DNA from: Prorocentrum cordatum
Taxonomy: Eukaryota > Sar > Dinophyceae > Prorocentrales > Prorocentraceae
NCBI GenBank assembly: GCA_963575745.1
Contig: CAUYUJ010020524.1
Span: forward strand, 91,206-155,205
Reading direction: 5' to 3'
Length of the DNA: 64,000 nucleotides
Shown here: positions 40,930-52,260 of the stretch, one piece after another
Position numbering within the stretch: the first letter of the stretch is position 1
Layout: each line of letters starts with the position of its first letter
Notes under the pieces: generated by a model
Told to the model about the DNA's origin: nothing
Databases searched by the model: none
What the model saw: the letters and a program-made list of their open reading frames with translations, nothing else
Translations under genes and position numbers: made by a program

Positions 40930-42640
40930 GACTCGGCGGCGGCGGCAAAGGGACAGGGCGACTGTTCGGCCGCGCCCCCCCCCCCCCCCCCCCGATGGGT
41001 TCGGGCTCTCCCGAAATGCCATGAGGAGCGCCATCCCCTCGGAGCCAGGGGGACTCCCGCGCCCGCTGGACCAGGGAGGCGGGGGGCGAACGACTCGGCG
41101 GCGGCGGCGGAGGGCAAAGTGAACAGTTTGGCCACGCAGTCCCGCCCCTCTGGGCTCCGGGGCCCCCCGAGCCCCCGACTCGCCATCGCTCGGACGTCCA
41201 TTCCCTGTGTTTTTTTCGGTTTCGTGCGTGGCTTTTTCGCCAAGTGATCAAGGATGCTCCTCGAGGGTTCTCGCCGAAGGAAAAATGCACACGTCCGAGC
41301 GATGCCAGGCCGAGTGCACGACACGTTTCCACTGGAAGCGTCGCCCTCGGGGGCTTCGGGGGTCCGCGCCCGCGGGGAAGACGTCGGGGGCCGAACGGCT
41401 CGGCGGCGGCGGCGGGGGTCGGGGCGACTCGATCTCGGCCACCCTCCCCTTCCCCATGGGCTCAATCTCGTCGAACCCCCGAGAAGGCGAAACGCGTCCG
41501 TTGGAGGAGTCGCCTTCCTTTGTTTGGGGAATCCCGCGCCCGCAAGAAAGGAGGCGGTGACCGAACGACTCGGCGGCGGCGGTGCTAGGCCAAGTGGTGC
41601 TTCGCGCCACCTCTCCCGCCCCCATGGGTCCGGGGGCTCACCGAAGAACCCGAAGGCGCGAGACGCTTCTCTTGGAAACGTCGCCCTCGGAAACCGGGGA
41701 ACCCCGCGCCTGCGGGAGAGGAATCGGGGGCCGAGCGGTCCAGCGGCGGCGGCGGCGGAGGGCAAACTGAATCGTTCGGCCACGCTCTCCCCCCTCCGTG
41801 GGTTCGGGGGCCCCCCGAACCCCCGAAAGCACGAAACGCTCCCATATGGGAGGCGTCGCCCGCGAAGGTTCGGGGATCCCGCGCCTTCAGGAGAGGAGGC
41901 GGGGGCCGAACGGCTCGGCGGCGGCGTGGGGCAAGGCGACTCGTTCAGCCGCGCTCTCCCTCCCCGCGGGTTCGGGGGTCTCCCGAGCCCCCCCCGGGGC
42001 GCGCGAAACGCTTCCACTGGACGCGTCGCGCTCGGGAGCCCGGAGGGCCCCGCGCCCGCGGGGAAGGCGGCGAGCGGGGGCCGAGCAGCTCGGCGGCGGC
42101 GGCGGGGGGCAGGGCGACTCGGTCGGCCACGCTGGGTTCGGTCCCCCCGCCCCGTGGCCCAAACGTCAGGCCCTCCCCCTCCGCCCCCCCGCCCAGCCGC
42201 CGCTGGGACTGGCCAGAGGGCGCCCAGCCGACCTCCTCACCGATCGTGGGCGGGCCCGTGCTGGGCGCAGCTCCTCCTCCTCCCGCTGCTGCTGCTCCTC
42301 CTCCTCCTCCTCCCCCTCCTCCTCCTCCTCCTCCTCCTCCTCCTTCTCCTGCTCCCCCCCCGTGGGTTCAGTCCCCCCGAACCCCCGATGGGGGGAAACG
42401 CTTCCATCCGAGGAGTCGCCCTCGGGTGTTTGGGAGATCCCGCGCCCACAAGAAAGGAGGCGGTGACCGACAGATTCGGCGGCGGCGGTGCTGGGCCAAG
42501 TGGCCTCCCCCCCCCCGCTTCCACCCCCATGGCTCGGGGGCTCACCGACGCCCCGAAGGCGCGAGACACGTCTTTTGGAAACGTTGCCCTCGGAGCCCGG
42601 GAAGCCCCACGCCCGCGGGAGAGGAATTCTTCATGAGTCC
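40930..42640. repeat. Tandem array of about 170-bp GC-rich units
   Basis: Units are marked by CGACTCGGCGGCGGCGG-type boxes near 40933, 41093, 41396, 41562, 41738, 41907, 42084 and 42475. Spacing is 160-177 bp, except for two longer gaps that hold non-unit sequence and a (CTC)n run. Each unit also has GGGTTCGGGGG.CCCCGAA, GAAACG.TTCC..TGGA and CGTCGCCCTCGG. Both strands are largely open (460 codons plus, 393 codons minus) because the unit length and composition avoid stops. I do not call a protein. Confidence 0.7.
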
Positions 42641-42649
42641 TCTGGGGGG

Positions 42650-43125
42650 CCCCAAGCTTTTCTGAAGAATCCTCGAGGATCCTCAGGAATCCAAAGGGCA
42701 CCGGAGGGATCCTCAGAAATCTTTCGGAATCCAGAGGAACCCGCAGACATCCTTCAGGAATTGCGCAGGAATCCTATTATAATCCCTCAGGGATCCACTA
42801 GGAATCCTCCAGGAATACTTAAGAGATCCAGAACACCTGGACGAATCCTTGACTTCTTCACGAGTCCCCTGGTCTTCTCAGAAATCCTTCGGACATCATG
42901 CAAGAATCCTCAGAAGCAATCCTACACACATCCTATGGAGCCTCCAAAGAGCTTCCAAGGAGCCTCTAAGGAACCACCTCTAATGAGCCTGAGCCTCAAA
43001 GTAGCCACTGAGGAGCCAAACTAGCCTCTAAGGAGCCTCTAAGGGACCTCAAATCAACATCTAAGGAACCCCTCAGGAACTTCTCAAGAACCTCTAAGGC
43101 ACATCTAAGGAACATCTGAGGAAAC
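42650..43125. repeat. GGAATCCT and CTCTAAGGA short-unit arrays
   Basis: First comes a degenerate (CAGGAATCCT)n array (about 42660-42910), then (CTCTAAGGAACCT)n units (about 42950-43125). The second type recurs at 45885-46100 on the far side of the microsatellite region. Confidence 0.65.
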
Positions 43126-43132
43126 TCTAAGG

Positions 43133-43991
<859 letters not shown>

Positions 43992-44474
43992 AGTAGACGT
44001 GTGTATGTGGGTGTGAAAGGAGGAGGAGGAGCAGCAGCAAGGGATGCAGCAGGAGCATGAGGAGCAGCAGGAGGGGGAGCAGGAGGGAGGGAGGAGCAGG
44101 AGGAAGAGGAGTGCAGAGCACGAGTGAACCTCTCGGTTGCCACAGAGGTTTTGCCTCGCAGGGAGAAGAGCGGTGGTGTACATGCAGAGATAAGGGGAGT
44201 TCGGGCGGGCAGAGTGAACAGACCGAAGAAGAAATGAAGTGTAGGAAAAGGAACGCCCTGGTGGCAGTCCTCCTCCTCCTCCTCCTCCTCCTCCTCCTCC
44301 TCCTCCTCCTCCCGGTCCTCCTCAAACTCCTCCTCTTCGCCGCAATGCGAATAGACGGGCGGGGCCCTAACGGGCTTACGGGCGGCGGGTCAGACGGGCG
44401 GGGCATTAAAGTATGACGCATGATCAAAATAGCACGCGCGTCGCCCCCACGGGCGGGCGACGAGTCGGGCGTCA
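43992..44474. other. Noncoding stretch with AGG and CCT tracts
   Basis: An AGGAGCAG-type tract lies at 44015-44110, mixed sequence follows, and a (CCT)n run covers 44270-44311. No gene. Confidence 0.6.
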
Positions 44475-45340
44475 CACTAACACCCTAACACCCTAACACC
44501 CAAACACCCTAACACCCGAACGCACATACGCCCTAACACCCGAACACCGTAACAACCGACCACGCGAACACCCTAACGCCCTAACACCCTAACACCCTAA
44601 CACCCTAAAGCCCTAACACCCTAACGCTCTGATGCCCTAACACCTAGCACCCGAACACTGGAACACCCTAATACCCTACTACCCTAACGCCATGACAACA
44701 TACCACCCAAACACCCAAACACCCAAATACCCTAACATCCCAACACCCTAACACCCTAACACCCTAACACCCTAACGCCCTAGCGCACTAACGCAAGAAC
44801 GCCCTAGCACCCTGACAGCCTAACAGTCTTACACCCGACCGCCCGAACACCCGAACGCCCGAACACCCTAACACCCTAACGCCCTAACACCCTAAAACCC
44901 TAAAACCCTAACACCCTTACACCCTAACACTCTAACGCTCTAGCGCACTAACGCCCGAACGCCCTACTACCCTAACGCCCTAACACCCTAACACCCTGAC
45001 ACCCGAACACCCTATCACTCTCACACCTGAACACCCTAACAGCCAAACACCAGAACACCCTAACACCCTAACACACAAGCACCCCAACACCCCAACACCC
45101 TAACACCCTACCACCCGACCACCGTAACATCCTGCCGCCCTAGCACCCGAACATCCTAACACCCTAGCACCCTAACACCCTAACACCCTAACACTCACAC
45201 CCGAACACCCGAACGCCCTAACACCCTAACACCCTAACACCCTAACACCCTAACACCCTAACACCCTAGCACCCTAACACCCTAACGCCCTAACACCAGA
45301 ACATCCTAACACCCTAGCAACCTTACACCCTAAAACCCTA
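44475..45340. repeat. Telomere-like 8-bp satellite (ACCCTAAC)n
   Basis: About 865 bp of 8-bp units, consensus ACCCTAAC (TTAGGGTG on the other strand), with many point variants (ACCCGAAC, GCCCTAAC, ACCCTAGC). It resembles telomeric TTAGGG/TTTAGGG but is one or two bases longer. It is interstitial here, followed by GC-rich CGGGCGGGCGG repeats. Confidence 0.85.
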
Positions 45341-45560
45341 ACGGGCGGGCGGGTCGGGCGGCAGGCTGCACCCTAACGGGCGGGCGGGCGGCGGGTCGGG
45401 CGGGTTGACCCGAACGGTCGGGCGGGTCGGGCGGCGGGCGGGACCCTAACGGGCGGGCGGGCGGCGGGTCGGGCGGGACATTGAAGTAGGAAGCATAATC
45501 GAGGTAGCACGCGTGCTGGCGGGCGGACCCCAACGGGCGGGGAGGCGCCTCGGCGGAACC
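45341..45560. repeat. CGGGCGGGCGGCGGGTCGGG short tandem repeats
   Basis: Degenerate units of GGGCGGGCGGGTCGGGCGG and CCCTAACGGGCGGGCGG extend from the end of the telomere-like array. A related string lies at 44350-44460, on the other side of that array. Confidence 0.65.
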
Positions 45561-45564
45561 TGCA

Positions 45565-45885
45565 TTGCGGGTCTGTTGGGTTCCGCCGAGGCCTGGTTCT
45601 GACGAGGCCTGGTTCCGCCGAACCCCGGTTCCGCCCAAGCCCGGTTCCGCCGAAGCCGGGTTCCGCCAAGAGAGTACCCCCGCATAAGACGTCACGACCG
45701 CGGAACAGGGGCGGGCGGAACAGGGCGGGCGGAACAGGGTCGGCGGAACAGGGCGGGGCGGAACAGGGCCTCGGCGGAACAGGGCCTCGGCGGAACAGGG
45801 CCGGGCGGACCAGGGCCTCGGCGGAACAGGGCCTCGGCTGAACAGGGCCGGCGAAACAGGGCCTCGGCAGAAGAGGGCCGGTTCC
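45565..45885. repeat. 16-bp minisatellite that flips strand (inverted array 2)
   Basis: The left half (45575-45670) has GTTCCGCCGAGGCCTGGTTC units. The right half (45695-45880) has GGCGGAACAGGGCCTC units. It repeats the composition and orientation switch of 43133-43522. The switch region (45671-45694) contains AGAGTACCCCCGCATAAGAC. Confidence 0.7.
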
Positions 45886-46110
45886 TAAGGTACCTCGAAG
45901 GAACCTCTAAGGAACCTGTGAGGCACTTCTAAGGAAAATCGAAGGAACCTCTAAGGAACCTCTAAGGAGCCTCCGAGGAGCCTCTAAGGAGACTCTAGGG
46001 AGCCTCTTAGGAGCTTCTGAGGAGCCTCTAAGGAACCTCTAAGGAGCCTCTAGGGTGCCTCTAAGGGACCTCGTAGGGGCCTGTAAGGAGCCTGCAGGAG
46101 AAACCCCAAA
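45885..46110. repeat. CTCTAAGGAACCT array, second block
   Basis: Degenerate 12-13-bp units (AACCTCTAAGGA, GCCTCTAAGGA). Matches the units at about 42950-43125 and so closes a symmetric layout around 43.1-45.9 kb. Confidence 0.7.
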
Positions 46111-46229
46111 GAAATCTTCCAACGTACAAGACACTTGAGAAGCGGTTGTGATGAATTCCCGTTGGTTGGGATTCGGACCGAAATGGTTGGGATCCGTCCT
46201 AGTTGGTTGTACGTGCTCCCCATCTTCCT

Positions 46230-46450
46230 CCGCGCCCCTTCCTCATTCCTCCTCCTCCTGCTCCTCCTCCTCCTGCCTGCTCATTCCTCCTCCTCCTCCT
46301 CCTCCTCCTCCTCCTCCTTGCTCATTCCTCCTCCTCCTCCTCCTCCTCCTCCTCCTCCTCCTCATTCCTCCTCCTCCTCATCCCTCCTCCTCCTCCTCCT
46401 CCTCCGCCTCCTCCTCCTCCTCTCCTCCTGCGCCCCCCCCCCCCCCCCAG
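46230..46450. repeat. (CCT)n microsatellite with CTCATT interruptions
   Basis: Nearly pure (CTC)n or (CCT)n from 46250 to 46440 with regularly placed CTCATTCCTC interruptions, ending in a C run (46433-46449). Confidence 0.9.
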
Positions 46451-46626
46451 GGCACCGAGGAGCACGGCCGCCGCCGCGCGGGACACGCCGGCCCCCATCG
46501 TGGCTGCTCGGCGGGGGGGGGGTCAGCGGGCAGCGGCGGCACAGCGGGCACCAGGCGGCGAAGTGCGGGGGGGGGGGGGCGAAAATGATGTTGCATCCTT
46601 GGGGGACCTTGTCTGTCCCGTCGCTG

Positions 46627-46745
46627 TCCTACCCGCGTCAAGTCCGTGTCGAATCCACGTCGGGCTCGTCGGATCCGTGTCGGATCCGTGTCGAATCCGC
46701 GTCGAGTCCATGCCAAGTCCGCGTCGAGTCCGCATCAAGCATGCG
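46627..46745. repeat. 11-bp minisatellite GTGTCGAATCC
   Basis: About ten tandem units with consensus G(T/C)GTCGRRTCC. The array is short and moderately diverged. Confidence 0.7.
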
Positions 46746-48045
46746 TCGGACACAAGAACAGACACCAATTTTGGGGACAGGCGAGGTCCCCCGAAGATGC
46801 AACGTAACGAAAGGTACTCCGGGTTTCTCAATTCAGAGGGCAGAACATCGACCCCGATGAGAACCACCCCGACACGCGAAGCCGTTTCGCAAACGCACCC
46901 ACAGAAGGGGCAGGGCTGTCTGGTAAACGCCCAAGGCCGTTTAGTAAACGCCAATTGTCTGGTCGGGATAATTCGTCCTCCCTTGATAATAAGCGTCGGG
47001 GGGGTACCCCCCCGACGGGAGTCAACCTCGCCTCGTCGCCGCGCCGCGACTGGGTCGGAGCGGGATCGATGTAGGGCTGCCGACGCTTATCAAGAAATTC
47101 GGAGTAGGATTAAGTCGGGCATGTCCTCCTACAGGCGGATCTCGGAAGAGAACAATGAAACATAGTCGCAATCATCAAACCATCTACATAAAAATAGCAC
47201 GACAAAATGGCCCCAGGCTATACAAAACTGCTCTTGGCGAATGCTCCTGTAGAGGGACATGCCCGACTTGAGGGTAGGGGTCGGATAGCACAGGGCAGGG
47301 TAGAGAATCAGCTCACCCAACTGGGAGGTGCCCATGTCCATATGTAGGAATGTGAACGCATGAAAAACGCCCCCCGCCGGCCACATGAGAAACTTTAGAC
47401 CAAGTGTACGGCAATGGCCTCGCTTACAGGGCGCCTAAACTCAGTTACGCACCTTCGCCACAGCTGCAAAACGTTAGCATATCAAATCAACAACTGTGGG
47501 GGCTGGGGTCGGTTTCCCACTGTCCAGAATGGGCCCCGGGGCGGGGCCGAAACCAGCTGCATGCAGCAATTTTCGTCCCCCCCCTTCCCGTATCCCTCCT
47601 CTCGTACGGCCCGAGAAACGATGGGCATGGCCGCCGTCGCTCGGCGACGCGGCGTCGGGGCGACGCGCGCGAGAACGGGGGGCATCGGCATCTAGACAAC
47701 CGCGCTCCACGACTCGCAAAGTAGCTAACTGCTCGCAAACGGCCTGGATCCATTGCATCGAGGCAGACAAGCTCCACTGCGTCGAACAGCATCTGTTTTT
47801 GGGACGCCTGCGAGTAGGCACTCTGCGAGTAATGGAGCGCGCTCGGTGAATGCCGCTAGCATGGTAGACGCGGGTCCCGAGGGAAACGGGTCCTGGGCCT
47901 TGGGGCCTTCCCCCAGGACGGCATCCTCATCCCGAATCGCCTTCGGTCCCGGGGCGCGAGGAGGGCCCCGGAAAGCCGGAGGCGGCGGAGCACCTCAGGA
48001 CCCGGTTTCCCCAGGACCCTTGCTGACCCCATAGCGAATATCACC
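46746..48045. other. Noncoding stretch with two inverted repeats and repeat B copy 2
   Basis: TTGATAATAAGCGTCGG (about 46981) faces CCGACGCTTATCAA (47079). AAGTCGGGCATGTCCTCCTA (47113) faces TAGAGGGACATGCCCGACTT (about 47248). Repeat B copy 2 is at about 47303-47620. No credible gene. Confidence 0.5.
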
Positions 48046-48050
48046 ATTGG

Positions 48051-48191
48051 TTAACGGGCGAAGAAAGGTATAACATAAACTTTTTCGCTACCCTTACGGT
48101 GGCACCGTAGGGGTATAAACTTTCCAGCCGCCCAGGGGCAGGCACCCCCGACAACGAAAACAATTATGTTATACCGTTCTTCGCCCGTTAA
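48051..48191. mobile_element. 141-bp MITE with 28-bp inverted ends and ATTGG target duplication
   Basis: The left end TTAACGGGCGAAGAAAGGTA, then TAACATAA (48051-48078), is the inverse of the right end (48164-48191) with one mismatch. ATTGG flanks both sides directly (48046-48050 and 48192-48196). The interior has a second palindrome (CTTACGGTGGCACCGTAGG). No coding capacity. If the terminal TTAA is taken as the duplication instead, a piggyBac- or Kolobok-like origin is possible. The 5-bp ATTGG repeat argues for a different integrase. Confidence 0.8.
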
Positions 48192-48199
48192 ATTGGTGA

Positions 48200-48975
48200 G
48201 GTGCGGCTCGCGGCCGGCTCGGGGAGCCGAAGGCGCCATCGGCTCCCCGAGAAGCAGCACGGGCGAACGGCTTCCCCCCTAAGGTCGGGCAGGCCAGGAG
48301 CGAGCATGGGCCTGGAGCAGTGCCGGGCCCCCGGGCAGGTCTGCATCGATGCCACCTGCGCTGCTCGGTCTGTTCCCTCCCTCCGTGGATTAGAAGTCTC
48401 GATTCAGGAGGCAAGGCAGGCACAACAAGGGGGGACGGGGGGGGGGGGCGGGGGAAGGTCGGGAGGCCCTCCCAGGTCGCGAGGTTCCCAAAATGGGGGG
48501 GAGGGCAAACCAGGTACGCCCGCGACACATCAGGAATCCTGAGCCCCTTCCCCGCCCACCCTGTCCCGTCGTGTTCGGTCTGCCCGTCCCGTTCGCCAGC
48601 TCATGTGCGTCGAATCAGACTTTGATCCCTGAACGGCAGTTGAAGCGCAAGGGGGCCGGGCCAAGGATGGAGGAAGAAGAAGGACGACGGGAAGGAGGGA
48701 CGGAACGGAAAAGGGTGGGTGGCAGGATGGCGCGCTCATCGACGTGGTGACTTAACGCCAGCTTGAAAGTGAAAGACAGTACGTTGCTATCGCGACTGAG
48801 GGGGCAAATTCAAAAACGCGCCACCTCTGTTCGAAAAGCGTGCCCAACTATGGAATATCATAGCGCTGGAGATGCGATGGCCGCGGGGTGCACGAACAAA
48901 AGCAGCGCACCCCAGCCCGAAACTACTGTGTCACATGCTCGCCGAACCTAATGTCCTAAGAATGCGGGGCTCCGC
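48200..48975. other. Stretch without a recognised gene
   Basis: GC-rich sequence with a G run at 48429-48448. I see nothing coding or repeated within the window. Confidence 0.4.
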
Positions 48976-48979
48976 AAAC

Positions 48980-49405
48980 TGAGTCGCGCAGGTCGCACGG
49001 GGATCCTGGAAAATCCGCGCCATCCAATCTAAGAACTTACACACAGTCTCGCGGGGATCACGGGAAAAGCTGCGGCATCCAGCCGAGTACCTTGAAAGTG
49101 GAAACGGCCGAAAACAAAGGCTGCTGCTTGCGATGGAAGCCTGGGGAAAAGGATCACAAGGGGTGAAGAAGGAGAACAACCCAGCAGGAGGAGGAAAATG
49201 AGAAATGAGAAAACCGATTGAAGGCGGATGTGTTTTCACGCGAACGTGGGAAGGCGGATCACTAAGGCGACTAGAAGGCGGGCGCGGTAAGGTCGATCTT
49301 GAGCCCACATGGCCATGCTCGTACCCTCTGCCGCGCCCAACAACGACTGGAAGTTGACAGGCAGATGGGATGGCCAAGGCAGGGCATACAGGAGAAACTA
49401 TAACG
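48980..49405 (-). repeat. Candidate 3' LTR of copia element 2
   Basis: The best part (49215-49400) aligns by eye with 61798-61980: GGATGTGTT.TCACG, GAAGGCGGATCA.TAA, TAGAAG.CGGGCGCGGT.AGG, GATCTTG, then GACAGGCAGATGG. Over the first 73 bases I count roughly four fifths identical. Weaker similarity continues toward 48990. Position just beyond the RNase H supports an LTR. A SINE-like dispersed repeat is the alternative. Confidence 0.5.
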
Positions 49406-49789
49406 TTGGAATCTTGAGTTCAAGCGAATATGTTGTGCGCCATCGGTCGGAACATGCAGACCATGTGCCAACCAACGAAGCATCCATTGCAGACGGCAGA
49501 CAATTATATGGAGCAAGCTTTACCCACGCCTCTGGCCTTCCTTCGGCTTGCTGTGCCACGGACATAGTTCGCGGAAGCAGCCCCCTAACTTGCACGCACT
49601 GCGTTGTCATACTTGTGGCCGTGGGATGCAATGACAGAGTCATTGCGAATCCATGCCATCGATGCCCATAGTTAGTGTTGGATGATCCGTTGACTTTGTC
49701 GCGGCTGCGTATAAAAATGCTCGCCCTCACTGGCTCAATCTCACGTTGAATTTGCGAACGCAGTCCAGGCGATTCGTGCGCCTGTTGAT

Positions 49790-50640
49790 TCAATCCTTCG
49801 AACCGCTATTCGCCATGATGATGAGGTCACTGCGTTGGAAGCTGGGCACAAATTCCTGCGCCGCTTGTCGCTCAGCTTGAAGTTGCCGGGGCCGTAGCTG
49901 AGCTAGCCGCTCATGCTGTCTAGGATCAACACTCGGCCCGCGCCGCCGCCCCTGCCATTCATGGAGCCGCCCCTCATGGCGCGAGTGTCGCACCAAAACG
50001 TGTCCGCAATCTGCTGGGCGCAGAGTTGGTCTGATACCACCGCAAGCGGCCGGCCATGCTGTTCTCGGGCGGCGGCCGAACAAGATCCACGGCCAATGCC
50101 GCGAAGGCGGACGCGCCGTCCGCGACCAGCGTTGTAGGCCCTGCGCAGCCCTTCTCTCCCCCCAGCCCCCTGACATCCTCAGCGGAGGCGGGCCCGCGGA
50201 TTATCTCGCGCGGCGCGAGGAGGTGCGCCCGCAGGCCGTCCGCTGCTCCGCGGGCAGCGAGCAGCTCCGAGCCGAATGGTAATCTGGCGCCAGCTTGTGC
50301 GATCGGCTCACTGCGTCGAACACGCGGCGCGCCCCCATGCCGGCGCTGCGGCGCTTGCCCAGACGCACGTGCGCGGCTCTCCTCTCCGCGCGCATCCTGT
50401 CTCCTCCTCCCTCTTGAAGGGCCCGTCGCTGTGCGCGCGGGCTTGGCCGGCGCATTCCATTGCGGGTAATGCGACGCGCGCCTTGATCTCCTGCGCGGCC
50501 AAGACCGCGGGGTTGAGTTGTATCCCGTGGCGCATGGGCAGCTTGTTCTCGGCCCTCTGCAGTGCAACAGTGTACGCGGCGACGCGGCGCTGGGCGAGCT
50601 GGGCGTGCGCTGCTGCTCCCAGCAAAGCGAGAAAGCGGTC
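49790..50640 (-). pseudogene. Copia-type RNase H of element 2
   Basis: The frame from about 50330 contains SEPIAQAGARLPFGSELLAA and ADGLRAHLLAPREIIRG, like the EllAA..AAe.L helix of copia RNase H. Later a frame reads TFWCDTRAM, equivalent to the CDTRDM of element 1, followed by a degraded segment where ADGLTKG is expected. Frame changes near 50380 and 49990 break it. Terminal residues after 49830 are not recognisable. Confidence 0.6.
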
Positions 50641-50849
50641 TGGAAGTTGACATTATGCCATCTCGTCGGCCTTCGCCTTGACCAGGTCGACGTGCCATAT
50701 CCAGTCTGGGCGTCGGCGTGCTCGTCCTGGTCGAGCGTCGCCGCTCCATCGGCGCCGCGATGCTGATGTACTCCGCAAGTGGTGAAATCGTCGTAATCGC
50801 CCTTCACCTTGCAGAAGGCGCTCTCGATGTGGCCGATCAACCACTCCGC

Positions 50850-51272
50850 GTGTTTGTGTCCGACGATCATCTGATCGTCGACGCGTTCGAACAACTTGAA
50901 CACTTGCTTCGAGTCGCCAGCGCCAACAGCACCGGACGCCTCGCGCTTGACCTCGAGCTCTGGGCCCCGCCCGGCAGGCTTGACGCCGCGCCCAGACGAG
51001 CGCGCGACCGGGGCGAGCATCGTAGAAAAGGCTCGGAGTCCTTGCAGCCCGTGCCAGGCTTGATGCAGCGCGCTGCTGGGCGGCCGGATGAAGTCTGCCT
51101 CGCGTGGTGCTTCACCTTGCGCCTGCATTTCGGCGTGGTTCATGCGTCATGCCCTGCAGGAAGGCCTCCTCGACGTCCGCGGCGACGTAGACCCCGCCCG
51201 GGCGACGCGCCGCCTCCGAGGACAGCGCGCGCCTTGAGGCGCGTTTCGATGTCCCCCCGCGAACGTCTCCAG
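50850..51272 (-). pseudogene. RT palm of copia element 2 (3' part, after the insertion)
   Basis: In element order a frame gives GTSKRASRRALSSEAARRPG then VYVAADVEEAFLQGMTHE, the palm strand A with its catalytic Asp (about 51185). Then comes CIKPGTGCKDSEPFL (about 51040-51080) and, in a further frame, FERVDDQMIVG (about 50875-50905) with the VDD of the active site. It continues DFTTCGVHQHRG, like the copia connection. The N-terminal fingers lie beyond the insertion at 52261-52833. Confidence 0.75.
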
Positions 51273-51475
51273 TAGGACGAGACGAATCTAGTGACGCAAC
51301 GTGCTATTGATACGTTCTGGGAACAGCATTCGCGCGGGGTACATTTTGCGTCGAGTATTGTCTACCCTGCCTGGCGCCGCTGGTCGGTCACCCATTCGCA
51401 ATCGCGTGGTCGTCCGTGGGGGGCTATATGGCACTTGCTGATCACCCTTTTCGTTGCCGAGCGCGGGGGGGGGGT

Positions 51476-51508
<33 letters not shown>

Positions 51509-52255
51509 GGGGGCGGTGGCGCGCCGCCCCGTCGCGCGCCGCCGCGCGCCGCGCACCTCGGCGGACCCCCGCGCACCTGGCAAGGCAAATCACGCGCGAC
51601 TCTGGAAAATTCACCGGGGCAAAATTGACAAATCCGGAAACGTCCTTGCGAATGTCTGGCCTACTTTTTGAAAACATCCCAGAGCCGAATTTGGCAAATT
51701 CCGGAGCCGACTTTGAAAATTCCAAAAGATAATCGGGAAAATTCTGGATTTCAGAAATCTTCAGATGCCCCTCGCGGCGGGCGCACTCCACCCCTCAAAA
51801 CTTGTGTTATTTTGAAATCGCCCGGCCTCCTTTTGGAAAAATATGAAACCGCTTGCGCCAAAAAGCGCCAAAAAACGGGAGCGTTTGTCGGAACATTCTA
51901 CAAGCCAGAAATACTTCCCGGGCGTCCGACGGGCGCGGCCGGCTGACTCGCGCTCCGCGCCGCGCGCGACTGGGCGCAGCGCGCATCGCGCCCTGCGCCC
52001 GCGCGCAGCACTCGAAAGGGGTTGCCTCGAAAATCGCGCCACGGCAGCTGCGACCCGCGGACCCCCCAAGAGTAGAACATACTGCAGCTTGGAATGAATC
52101 TCCGAGGACGCGAAAAATGCACCGCGCACTTCGCGCAAATAATCTGCGCGACGGAATGCGCGCGACCATTCGTCCCTGGGGCCCGCGCGGAAAAACAGGA
52201 AAACCTGGAAACCTTGAAGAAAATATTATCAATATCATTACTTCATGCCCTCCGA
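51273..52255. mobile_element. 983-bp insertion inside the RT with TCCAG target duplication
   Basis: The RT reads continuously up to 52261 and resumes at 51272. Everything between lacks RT similarity and is flanked by TCCAG at 51268-51272 and 52256-52260. Without the insert and one TCCAG copy the RT frame would be continuous. The insert has a long G run (51466-51508), AT-rich degenerate repeats (51600-51760, AAATTC/GAAAATTC) and no coding motif. Ends (TAGGACGAG and CCCTCCGA) are only weakly inverted. A 5-bp duplication fits a solo LTR or a non-autonomous element. Confidence 0.7.
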
Positions 52256-52260
52256 TCCAG

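Noticed and set aside
41254-42636. 460-codon plus-strand ORF
   Set aside because: It follows the 170-bp satellite unit, the opposite strand is equally open, and units are not multiples of three. No motif.
44475-45340. Contig-end telomere
   Set aside because: The array is internal, highly mutated, and has an 8-bp unit, so it is not a functional chromosome end as it stands.
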